This document shows, piece after piece, positions 32,687-40,604 of a stretch of 64,000 nucleotides of DNA. The position numbers and the translations under genes are program-made. Origin of the DNA: DASXKD01 sp963762735 (GTDB taxonomy: Bacteria > Actinomycetota > Actinomycetes > Streptosporangiales > Streptosporangiaceae); the NCBI GenBank assembly GCA_963762735.1, contig CAVXMG010000014.1, positions 186,001 to 250,000 on the forward strand. Reading direction: 5' to 3'. How positions within the stretch are numbered: the stretch's first letter is position 1; each line of letters begins with the position of its first letter. The notes under the pieces are model-generated. The model was not told the origin of the DNA and did no database searches. It saw only the letters and a list, made by a program, of their open reading frames with translations.

Positions 32687-35494
32687 ATGACTTTTCGAAG
32701 CAGGTTTCAGCGTGCGGTTCACCACCGTCAGGAGGCGAGGGAGGCCGGGCGCGATGTGCCCCGGACGGCCCCGGTCGGCGCCCTGGTCAGGCGCACCAGG
32801 TTCGCCGCGAAAGACGCCGTAGTCGTCCTCGGCGCGATCCTCGCCGCGGCCTGGCTCGTCGCCGCACCCGCCGGGGCGTCCGCGGCCTCGGCACCGGGCG
32901 GTACGCGAAGCGGGCACCACGCGGTGGCATCGCCGCGACTGCCGCACCGTAGCGTCGCCTCGATCCTGCGAGCCGACGGGACGCTCCGCACCGGCGTGGC
33001 GGGGAGCTTCAGCCCCAAGGGGTACCGGATGGTGCTGGGGCGCCACGGAGCACCCCACTTCGTGCGCGCCGGCACTGCTGCGGCCGGCGACACCAACTGG
33101 GACGACCGGTTCGGGCTTCCTGGCGTCCAGAACGGCGTGGAGATCGCCCAGGTCAACGCGATCGCCGTGGACGGCAGCGATGTCTACGTCGGCGGCATCT
33201 TCACGTTTGCCGGTGACGCGCCGCACAGTTACGTCGCCGAATGGGACGGCCAGGCCTGGCAGAACCTCTCCGGCGGGGTCAGCGGCGCGCCGAGCGGCGA
33301 ATCCCCCGAGGTGGACGCGCTCGCCGTGAGCGGGACCACCCTGTATGTCGGCGGGATCTTCACCACCGCGCACAACGGCGCGACCGCGGTGACGGTCCAC
33401 GACGTGGCCGCCTGGAACACCCAGACCAGCACGTGGAGCGCCCTGGGGGCAGGAATCGCCGCGGGCAGCACGTGCAGCTTCTGCGTGGTCCGGGTGGACG
33501 CGTTCGCGGTGTCCGGCACCAGCGTGTTCGCCGCCGGTGAGTTCGGCAAGGCCGGCACGGTGGCCGCCAACAGCATCGCCCTGTGGAACGGCTCGGCGTG
33601 GAGCGCCCTCGGAAAGGGCCTGTACTCCTGCACGGCGTGCAGCCCGGTCCAGGCCGGCGACGTGACCTCGCTGGCCCTGTCCGGCACCACCCTGTACGCC
33701 GGCGGCACCTTCGACCACGCGGGCACCGTGGCCGCCAACAACGTGGCCAGCTGGAACACCGGCTCCTCGGCCTGGAGCGCGCTGGGTTCCGGCGTGGTGG
33801 CCGGCTTCGAGGGCGGTGTGTTCGCGCTGGCCCTCAACGGCAGCAGCCTGATCGTCGGCGGCGACTTCACCAAGGCCGGCTCGGTCGCCGTCAACTCCCT
33901 TGCCGTCTGGTCCGGCTCGGCGTGGTCCGCCCTGGACGGCGCCAAGTCCGGAGTCACCATCGGTACGGCCGCCAGTGGGGCGGAGGGGCAGGTGTTCGCG
34001 CTGCTCGTTTCCGGGTCGACGCTCTACGTCGGCGGCAACTTCGACCACCTCCAGCCCGGTGCCGTTGCCACCAAGGGCGGCCTTGCCTCGTTCAACCTGG
34101 GCACCCCGGCGTGGACGGTGCTGCCGATGGCACAGGCGACCGCCACCGTGAACAGCTTCGCGGCTGGCCCGGCGTCGGGGACCTACGTCGGTGGTGCGTT
34201 CGACACCGGCGGCCCGCTGGTCAGCGGCCTGTACCTCGACAACATCGGCCTGCTCACCGGCAGCACGTGGACCGCCCTGGGCCAGGGCGTGACCTACGGG
34301 GAGAACGGCCGGGGATTCGGCATCGCGCTGGCGCACGGACCGGCCGGGGAGTATCTGGGCGGCTGGTTCAACCAGACCGGGTCCGTGCAGACCAACGGCA
34401 TCTCGCTGTGGAACGGCACGACGTGGCAGTCCCTCGGGTCGGGCATCGCTGGCGGCAGTGGGGCGACCGGCCCGATGGTCTTCGCCATCGCCGTCAACAA
34501 CAGCCAGGTCTTCATCGGCGGTGACTTCAGTTCGGTCAACGGCGTCCCGGCCAGCAATATCGCCGTGTACAGCGGCGGGACCTGGCACGCGGTCGGCGGC
34601 GGCACCGACTCCCCGGTGGAGAGCCTCGCCATCAATGGCGGCTACGTGTACGCCGGCGGCGGGTTCAGCAAGGCCGGCGGTGCCAGCACGGGGGCACCGG
34701 TCGCCCGGTGGAAGCTGGGGACGGTGTTCACCAACAAGGCCGGCTGGTCGGCCCTCGGCCCGCTGTTCGGCGGCGGCGACGTGACCTCGATCGCCTTCGA
34801 CGGGCAGGAGGTCTTCCTCGGCGGCGACATCTTCGACTGTGTCGTGAACAGCCCCTGCGACAACGGCACCTCGACCGGCACGGCCCCCTGTGAGACGGCC
34901 TCCGGCTACGACATCAACGGCCTGATCATGTGGGACACCCAGGATCCCGGCACCTGGTTCTACCCGTTCGGCTGCGGGGTCACCGTGGGCAGTGGCGCCA
35001 CCGCCACCCCCGGCGACGTCAACTCCCTGCTGCTGGCAGGCACGACCCTCTACGTCGGTGGCTACTTCGACCATGCGGGGATCACCGGAGCCTCGCCGAA
35101 CCAGGTGGCCGCGATGAACATCGCCAGCCTCGGCCTCACCGTCCTTGATCAGACCAAAACCAAGTGGAGCAAGCTGGGTACCGGCGTAGGCAACGACAAC
35201 AACGGTGACTCGGTGGGTTCCCTGGCCACCGCCGGAAACGTCCTCTACGCCGGCGGCCAGTTCAGCACCGCCGGCGGAGTCGCCGCCACCGGCGTAGCCC
35301 AATGGAACCTGACGACCCCCGGCTGGTCGGCACTCGGCAGCGGCCTGTCCTGTGTCAGTGACGACTGCTCCGCCACCTACGCCAACGCCGTGGATGCCGC
35401 GCCCAACGGGATCTACGTCGCCGGCAACTTCGGGATCGCCGGTGTCCAGGGCTCGGACAGCTTCGCCCTGTGGCACCCGCCGGCCGGGGGCTAA
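32687..35494 (+). CDS. Large secreted/anchored repeat protein, beta-propeller type
   Basis: 935-aa exported protein. After an Arg-rich leader, residues of about 44-68 (DAVVVLGAILAAAWLVAAPAGASA) form a signal anchor or long signal peptide. From residue 150 to the end it consists of about 14 repeats of 45-65 aa built on the pattern V.ALAVSGTTLYVGGxFxxAG...VAxWNxxxxxWSALGxG, each likely one four-stranded blade, so one large or two stacked propellers. Paired Cys occur in some blades. ATG 32687 follows GTGAGG. No catalytic motif is visible; adhesion or ligand binding at the cell surface is plausible. A strong terminator hairpin follows. The equally long antisense frame is a codon-bias shadow. Confidence 0.85.
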   Translation: MTFRSRFQRAVHHRQEAREAGRDVPRTAPVGALVRRTRFAAKDAVVVLGAILAAAWLVAAPAGASAASAPGGTRSGHHAVASPRLPHRSVASILRADGTLRTGVAGSFSPKGYRMVLGRHGAPHFVRAGTAAAGDTNWDDRFGLPGVQNGVEIAQVNAIAVDGSDVYVGGIFTFAGDAPHSYVAEWDGQAWQNLSGGVSGAPSGESPEVDALAVSGTTLYVGGIFTTAHNGATAVTVHDVAAWNTQTSTWSALGAGIAAGSTCSFCVVRVDAFAVSGTSVFAAGEFGKAGTVAANSIALWNGSAWSALGKGLYSCTACSPVQAGDVTSLALSGTTLYAGGTFDHAGTVAANNVASWNTGSSAWSALGSGVVAGFEGGVFALALNGSSLIVGGDFTKAGSVAVNSLAVWSGSAWSALDGAKSGVTIGTAASGAEGQVFALLVSGSTLYVGGNFDHLQPGAVATKGGLASFNLGTPAWTVLPMAQATATVNSFAAGPASGTYVGGAFDTGGPLVSGLYLDNIGLLTGSTWTALGQGVTYGENGRGFGIALAHGPAGEYLGGWFNQTGSVQTNGISLWNGTTWQSLGSGIAGGSGATGPMVFAIAVNNSQVFIGGDFSSVNGVPASNIAVYSGGTWHAVGGGTDSPVESLAINGGYVYAGGGFSKAGGASTGAPVARWKLGTVFTNKAGWSALGPLFGGGDVTSIAFDGQEVFLGGDIFDCVVNSPCDNGTSTGTAPCETASGYDINGLIMWDTQDPGTWFYPFGCGVTVGSGATATPGDVNSLLLAGTTLYVGGYFDHAGITGASPNQVAAMNIASLGLTVLDQTKTKWSKLGTGVGNDNNGDSVGSLATAGNVLYAGGQFSTAGGVAATGVAQWNLTTPGWSALGSGLSCVSDDCSATYANAVDAAPNGIYVAGNFGIAGVQGSDSFALWHPPAGG

Positions 35495-35515
35495 CAGGAT
35501 CGTAGGGGCTTCGAT

Positions 35516-35545
35516 CGGCGGGCCGCTGGCTGGCGCGGCCCGCCG
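35516..35545. terminator. Strong hairpin terminator after the propeller gene
   Basis: CGGCGGGCCGC at 35516-35526 pairs perfectly with GCGGCCCGCCG at 35535-35545 over an 8-nt loop, beginning 22 bp after the stop. It would stop transcription before the VOC gene. Confidence 0.75.
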
Positions 35546-35589
35546 TCGTTGCCTGCCGCCACTCGCCGTCGTGCGGCCCGCCGTCGTTG
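35535..35589. repeat. 17-bp direct repeat that duplicates the terminator arm
   Basis: GCGGCCCGCCGTCGTTG occurs at 35535-35551 and again at 35573-35589. The first copy is the descending arm of the terminator, so the second copy could pair with the same ascending arm, giving an alternative, larger hairpin that ends just upstream of the VOC start. Confidence 0.7.
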
Positions 35590-35619
35590 GATAATACGGT
35601 GCCGAGCGACAGGAGGCGC

Positions 35620-35979
35620 ATGACGGACGTCGAAGTGCTTTTCGCCGCGGTCACGGTGGCCGATCTCGACGCAGCGGTGGCCTGGTACGCCCGGCTGTTC
35701 GGCCGGCCCGCGGACATCGTCCCCAACGACAACGAGGTGATGTGGCGGCTCGCCGACGCGGCGTGGCTGTACGTGGTGCGAGACGAGAAACGCGCCGGGC
35801 ATGCCCTGGTGACGCTATGCGTCGCGGATCTGGACCAGGCCGTTGCGGACATCGCAGCCAGGGATATCACCGGCGGGCCGGTCGAGATCATCGGGGATGC
35901 CGGCCGGAAGGCCACGTTCACCGACGCCGAAGGCAACGCCGTCAGCTTCATTGAGGTGACTTCCGCCCGGACCGATTAA
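35620..35979 (+). CDS. Small VOC (glyoxalase/bleomycin-resistance fold) family protein
   Basis: 119-aa single-module VOC protein. VLFAAVTVADLDAAVAWYARLFGRPADIVPNDNEVMWRLAD is the standard first beta-alpha-beta unit, and TDAEGNAVSFIEV the last strand with a Glu at the usual metal position. The first-strand His is replaced (FAAVTV), so metal binding is doubtful and a binding role or dimeric partner is possible. ATG 35620 has AGGAGG 5 bp upstream; the longer frame is discarded. Single-gene unit, convergent with Hsp70-1. Confidence 0.82.
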   Translation: MTDVEVLFAAVTVADLDAAVAWYARLFGRPADIVPNDNEVMWRLADAAWLYVVRDEKRAGHALVTLCVADLDQAVADIAARDITGGPVEIIGDAGRKATFTDAEGNAVSFIEVTSARTD

Positions 35980-36057
35980 TTCGGCGGTGTTCTTCCGCGT
36001 CATCTGTGCGGGCCACGTGCGGTGCCCGCAGCGGGAGTTCCCCGGCCGGCTACCCGC

Positions 36058-37680
36058 CTAGCCGCTCACCTGGTAGTGCGCGACCGATTCCCGCGCTTTC
36101 TCCATGCCGGCCTTGTCCAAGTGGCCGATCTGCAAGTCGAAATGAAGGACGGCACCAGAATCCGGCTCGGTCGCGTGCACCGTCAGCAGCCCTGTTTCGG
36201 ACATGAAGAACGTCACCTCGATGGACGTGCCTGCGGGCAGCCGAGGTGGCAGGTTCCTGAGCAGTCCCTCGCCGACCTTCCGGTTCTCCGCGAGGTCCTC
36301 AGACTCCACCGGAGCGGCTTGTTCCCATACCTCGATGCCCACTAGCCGCTGGTTATCGATCGCGGTTTGGAAGGTATAGGGCCCCGTGTCGGCCGGTAGC
36401 GTGGTGTTGGCGGTCAGCAGGTGCACGACGATCTGGCGTGCCCTGATCGGATCGGTCAAGGCAAGCGGATCTCGCCCGTCGATTCCCCTGACGCCGAACG
36501 CGCGCGGTACGGCCGTGGCCACCCGCGTGGCGGCGAGTCGGCGTACCGCAGGGGCACTGATTCCCAGCTCAGCCGCGACTGCCTCCGGCGAATTGGCCCG
36601 TCGCCCTGCGTCCGGGCGGACCGTCCGCAGCAAGGCAAACAACGCGGCCCCCTTCGCTACCGCCAGATCGGGCTCGTGCTGATGTGTGTCGAACCCAAAG
36701 CGCTCCTTCAGTACCCGCGCAACCGCGGGGAAGCGGGACATGCCGCCCACCAATAGGACCTCGTCGAAACTCGTAACGCCCTTGCTGCGCGCGGCTGCGA
36801 TGGCCCGCTCGGTCACCCGCACAGTCCGCTCAAGCAGTTCAGCGGTGAGATCCTCAACCTTTGCCCGGGTGAGCTCCACTTGCGTCACCGCGCCACCGAA
36901 GCGCATGATCTGCCGCCGGGACTGGGCGAGGCTCAGCTCCCTTTTCAGACGCTCCGCAGAGATCAGCACGTCCTGCATGAACTGCGGATCCGCTTCCGGA
37001 TGGACCCCCGGGTGCTCTTCGGTGATCCGGCCGATCAGGTACGTGGCGATGATCTGATCCCAGTCGGTGCCCCCCAAGCGGGGATCGCCGTCGGTACAAG
37101 CGACCGTGATGCCGTCCCCGTCAAGCCGGATCACCGTGGTGTCGAATGTCCCACCGCCCAGGTCATATACCAAGATGCGCCGCAAACCGCTGATCTCGGG
37201 ACCATCAGCGAGCGACCGGTAATGCATCGCTGCTGCCACTGGCTCCGCGAGCACGTCAAGCACGTTCAAACCGGCGAGCTGACCGGCCCGCCGGGTCGCC
37301 TCGCGCTCCGCGATCCCGAAGTACGCCGGCACACCGATCACGACATCCCCGAACTGCCTGCCCGCCTGTTCCTGAGCAGAGCGGGCCAGTTCGCGCAAGA
37401 TCAGCGCGGACACCGTCTCCGGGGTGTGCCGTTCTCCGTGGAACTTGTACTCGGCGCCCGTGCCCATGTCGCGCTTGACCAGTTGGGCGACCAGTTCGGG
37501 CGCGACCAGCGCCTCGTTCTTCGCAGCGCGGCCGACCACCACATTGCCCGGCGACTCGAAGAACACAGCCGAAGGTGTCGTGTCCTCGCCAATCGCGCTC
37601 CTGGCAATGGCAGGTTTGCCCGTCTCATCGATGTAGGCGACGCAGGAGTGGGTGGTGCCCAAGTCGATTCCAAGTACCAT
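36058..37680 (-). CDS. Hsp70 family protein 1 (DnaK-like, short substrate domain)
   Basis: 540-aa cytoplasmic ATPase chaperone. The nucleotide-binding domain is complete: phosphate 1 LGIDLGTTHSCVAYID, VVIGVPAYFGIAEREATRRAG, phosphate 2 LVYDLGGGTFDTTVI, connect motif VLLVGGMSRFPAVARVL, and the adenosine-side DLAVAKGAAL. The substrate-binding part is a single beta region (VEVTFFMSETGLLTVHATEP) that ends without the helical lid, so it is 70-100 aa shorter than canonical DnaK. Residues of about 355-400 contain an inserted helix-turn-helix-like stretch (SPEAVAAELGISAPAVRRLAATRVA). ATG 37680 follows GCGAGG. It is divergent from the GrpE-Hsp70-GTPase operon, whose promoter region it shares. Confidence 0.92.
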   Translation of the reverse strand: MVLGIDLGTTHSCVAYIDETGKPAIARSAIGEDTTPSAVFFESPGNVVVGRAAKNEALVAPELVAQLVKRDMGTGAEYKFHGERHTPETVSALILRELARSAQEQAGRQFGDVVIGVPAYFGIAEREATRRAGQLAGLNVLDVLAEPVAAAMHYRSLADGPEISGLRRILVYDLGGGTFDTTVIRLDGDGITVACTDGDPRLGGTDWDQIIATYLIGRITEEHPGVHPEADPQFMQDVLISAERLKRELSLAQSRRQIMRFGGAVTQVELTRAKVEDLTAELLERTVRVTERAIAAARSKGVTSFDEVLLVGGMSRFPAVARVLKERFGFDTHQHEPDLAVAKGAALFALLRTVRPDAGRRANSPEAVAAELGISAPAVRRLAATRVATAVPRAFGVRGIDGRDPLALTDPIRARQIVVHLLTANTTLPADTGPYTFQTAIDNQRLVGIEVWEQAAPVESEDLAENRKVGEGLLRNLPPRLPAGTSIEVTFFMSETGLLTVHATEPDSGAVLHFDLQIGHLDKAGMEKARESVAHYQVSG

Positions 37681-38131
37681 CGCACACCTCGCTTTTCAGC
37701 TTGGCCGCCGACCTCGTGCCGCGGCATAGCGCCGGTCAGGTCACGCCTGGCATTGTGACCGAGCGACCGGCGCCGGCGCCGGCGACAGTGCGACCTCATA
37801 TGGGTGAAGTTATACCGGATGGGTTCCCGCTTTTCGCACCGCAGGCCGCTGCCAACCGCCGCGAGTTTTCCACAAATCACCCGATCATGGCCGCTGAGCA
37901 GCACCTTCCCCGCCCGGGAGATTTCCGATTGTCCGAGTTTTACTACAAATCTCCAATAACACTTGCCAGCGCCCGATCTTCCAGCGTAAAAGACAGAAGC
38001 GGCGAGCTAGGGGAGGCAACGGGGAAACGAGGGTGGGGCAGGGTTTGGGCTGCCCGAAAGTCGCACCCTCAATAAATGGGGAGCTAGCTTAACCATCCGG
38101 TTCATCCGATGTGCCCGGAGGAGAGACAAAG
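37681..38131. promoter_or_regulatory. 451-bp divergent control region of the chaperone/GTPase system
   Basis: Separates Hsp70-1 from the GrpE operon and is AT-richer than the genes. It contains a perfect inverted repeat GGTCAC-N10-GTGACC at 37739-37760, 59 bp upstream of Hsp70-1, and a self-complementary CCGGCGCCGG patch just after it. I looked for HspR (HAIR) and CIRCE consensus sites on both strands and saw neither, so the system is probably not under the classical heat-shock repressors. No gene found. Confidence 0.6.
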
Positions 38132-38872
38132 GTGGCACCGGTTTACGATCTTGAAAACACCGCCAGCCAGGATGCAAATGGCGAGACCGGCGGCACTTCT
38201 CCCGAGACTGGTGCCGGACAGGCGAAGGCCGGGGCCGAGCGCGCTGACGAAGCGACTGCGCGGGCTACCGCGGCCGAGAGCGAATCGCCGACCGGCCCAG
38301 GTGTCGTCTGCGCCCCAGAAACGGGGGTATCTGGACCGGCGGCAGGTGCGGCCGCGCCGGAAGCCGGAGCAGTGCTGGGCGAGATCGCCGCCAGCATGCG
38401 CGAGATCGCCGACTCTGCAGACCGGTATCACACACGCGCGGAGCAGCGAGAAGGCGTCATCGATCACCTGCGGTCCGAACTGGACCTGCTGCGGCGGGGA
38501 GAACGCCGGGGCCTGCTCCGTCCGGTGCTCACCGAGCTTTGCCGACTCCGTGACGACCTGCTGAAGCAGGCCGCGACGCTGCCCGCGGACTTCGATGCGG
38601 ACCGGGCCGCTGACCTGCTGCGGTCGTATGCCGAAACCATCGAGCTCACGCTGGAGAGCAACGGCGTCGTCACGTACGCGCCCGACAATGGCGACGCCTT
38701 CAACCCGCGGATGCACCGCCGGGTCAGCGGCGAGCCGACGGCCGACCCGGCGCTGGCCGGGCACATCGCCGGGATCCAGCGCGACGGCTACCTGGACATC
38801 GAAGCGAACGGCCCGATCGCGCCGGCCGAGGTCACCGTGTTCGCGGTCGCAAAAGGAGAGCAGGAGCAGTGA
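38132..38872 (+). CDS. GrpE-like nucleotide exchange factor
   Basis: 246 aa. After an Ala/Glu/Thr-rich disordered segment (residues 1-80), a long helix runs from about 85 to 155 (VLGEIAASMREIADSADRYHTRAEQ...LDLLRRGERRGLLRPVLTELCRLRDDLLKQAA), then the compact GrpE beta domain with VVTYAPDNGDAFNPRMHRRVSGEPT and GYLDIEANGPIAPAEVTVFAV. GrpE speeds ADP release from Hsp70, here presumably from the Hsp70s of this cluster. I choose GTG 38132 because GGAGGAG lies 8 bp upstream. The stop overlaps the start of Hsp70-2 (GTGA). No DnaJ gene is present in the window. Confidence 0.85.
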   Translation: MAPVYDLENTASQDANGETGGTSPETGAGQAKAGAERADEATARATAAESESPTGPGVVCAPETGVSGPAAGAAAPEAGAVLGEIAASMREIADSADRYHTRAEQREGVIDHLRSELDLLRRGERRGLLRPVLTELCRLRDDLLKQAATLPADFDADRAADLLRSYAETIELTLESNGVVTYAPDNGDAFNPRMHRRVSGEPTADPALAGHIAGIQRDGYLDIEANGPIAPAEVTVFAVAKGEQEQ

Positions 38873-40597
38873 ACGAAGCCCAGCACGGCATCTACGGCAT
38901 CGACCTCGGCACCACCTACTCGGTGGTCGGCTACATCGACGAGACCGGCCGTGCCGCGGTCACCCGCAACAGCGAAGGCCAGGACACCACCCCGTCGGTG
39001 GTGTACTTCGAGACGCCGGAGAACATCGTCGTCGGCAAGGTGGCCAAGGAGTCGGCCGGGGTGTACCCGGACCAGGTCGTGTCGCTGATCAAGCGGGAGA
39101 TGGGCGACAAACAGTGGCGCCGGGAGTTCTTCGGCAAGGAGTACACGCCGCCGTCCATCTCCGCGCTGATCCTCGGCGCGCTGGCCAAGGACGCGGAGAC
39201 TGCCACCCACCTGCCGGTGAACGAGGTCGTGGTCACGGTGCCGGCGTATTTCGGGCTGCTGGAGAAGGACGCTACCAAGCAGGCCGGCGAGATCGCGGGC
39301 CTGGAGGTCATCGGGATCGTCCCGGAACCGGTTGCCGCGGCGCTGCACTACGGGGTCAGCGGGAGCGCGGATGGCACCACGTTCATGGTCTACGACCTGG
39401 GCGGCGGGACCTTCGACGTCAGCCTGATCAAGCTGACGGAGAACTCGGTCGAGGTGCTCGCCGTGGGCGGCAACTCCCGGCTCGGCGGCGCCGACTGGGA
39501 CGAGAAGCTCTTCGACCACATCGTGGACCAGCTGATCGGGCAGTGGGGCGATGAGTCGGTCCGCGACGACGAGGCGGAACTGCAGGCGATCCGCACCCTC
39601 ACCGAGCAGGTCAAGAAGGACCTGTCCAAGGCCGAGAGCAAGCAGGTCATCCGCCGCTACAGCGGGACCTCCGCCAAGTTCGCGGTGACCCGCAAGCAGT
39701 TCGAGGAGATGACCGCGGAACTGCTCGAGGAGACGATCCGCATCACCAGCCGGACGCTGGACGAGGCCGAGGAACGGTACCCGGGCATCCGTGGCCAGAT
39801 CAGCGAGCTGCTGCTGGTCGGCGGGTCCTGTTGGATGCCGGCGGTCGCCGAGCGGCTCAAGCAGGAATTCAGCTGGGAGCCCCGGCTGTCCGACCCCGAC
39901 CTCGCGGTCGCCAAGGGCGCGGCCCTGTACGCGGCCGGCCAGACCGTCCGGTTCGTCGAGGCCAGCAGCGGCACCAAGGCCGGCTCGGACGCCACCGGGG
40001 TGGACAGCCGGCGCGCGGCGCGGGGCTGGGCTACAGCGGGCACCGGACCGACGCGGCCGTGGAGGAGGTGGCCAGCCGGACCGGCATCGACGAGGAGAAG
40101 GTCCGCGGCCTCGCCCAGCGCACGGTGGTCAACGTGCTGCCCAAGGCCGTCGGCGTCAAACTGCTCGACACCACCAAGCCGAGCTGGGAAGACGACCCCG
40201 ATGCCGCGTCCTATATCGAGCACCTCATCGACGCGCAGACGCAGCTGCCCGTCGATGAACCCCGGACATTGGTCGCCAACACCGTGATGGCCAGCCAGCC
40301 CGCGATCGAGATCGAGATCTGGGAGCAGGCGGCGACCTCCCCAGCCCGGACCTGGCGGCCAACCACCGGGTCGACAACGCGGGCCTGATCGAGGGCCTGC
40401 GCGAGTATGCGCTGCCCGCCGGGTCGCCGGTCAACATCGAGATCGGGGTCGACGCGGAGGGCATCGTCCAGCTGCACGCCATCGAGCCCACCAGCGGCAA
40501 GGACCTGGAGATGAACGTGCGGATCAGCGTCCTTTCCCAGGAGCAGGTGGACGAGGCGATAGAGATCCACCGCGGCCTGTCCATCAGCACCTCGTAG
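38869..40597 (+). CDS. Hsp70 family protein 2, frame-disrupted
   Basis: About 576 aa. The nucleotide-binding domain is complete: YGIDLGTTYSVVGYIDE, VVVTVPAYFGLLEKDATKQAG, MVYDLGGGTFDVSLI, LLLVGGSCWMPAVAERL, DLAVAKGAALYAAG. The linker and a beta substrate domain (LPAGSPVNIEIGVDAEGIVQLHAIEPTSGKDLEM) follow, again without a long lid. Like Hsp70-1 it has an inserted helical piece between the two domains (AAVEEVASRTGIDEEKVRGLAQRTVVNVLPKAVG). Two one-base deletions, near 40013 in a G run and near 40333, break the frame. GTG 38869 overlaps the GrpE stop. Part of the coupled operon. Confidence 0.88.
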
Positions 40598-40604
40598 GGC
40601 GGAC

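Noticed and set aside
32621..35476. A 951-codon open frame antisense to the propeller gene
   Set aside because: It is a mirror of the strong codon bias and repeats of the sense gene. It lacks a signal, domains or a ribosome site, and its composition is Gly/Val/Arg/Asp-rich like other antisense shadows here.
37681..38131. HspR (HAIR) or CIRCE heat-shock operator
   Set aside because: Neither consensus was found in the divergent chaperone promoter region.
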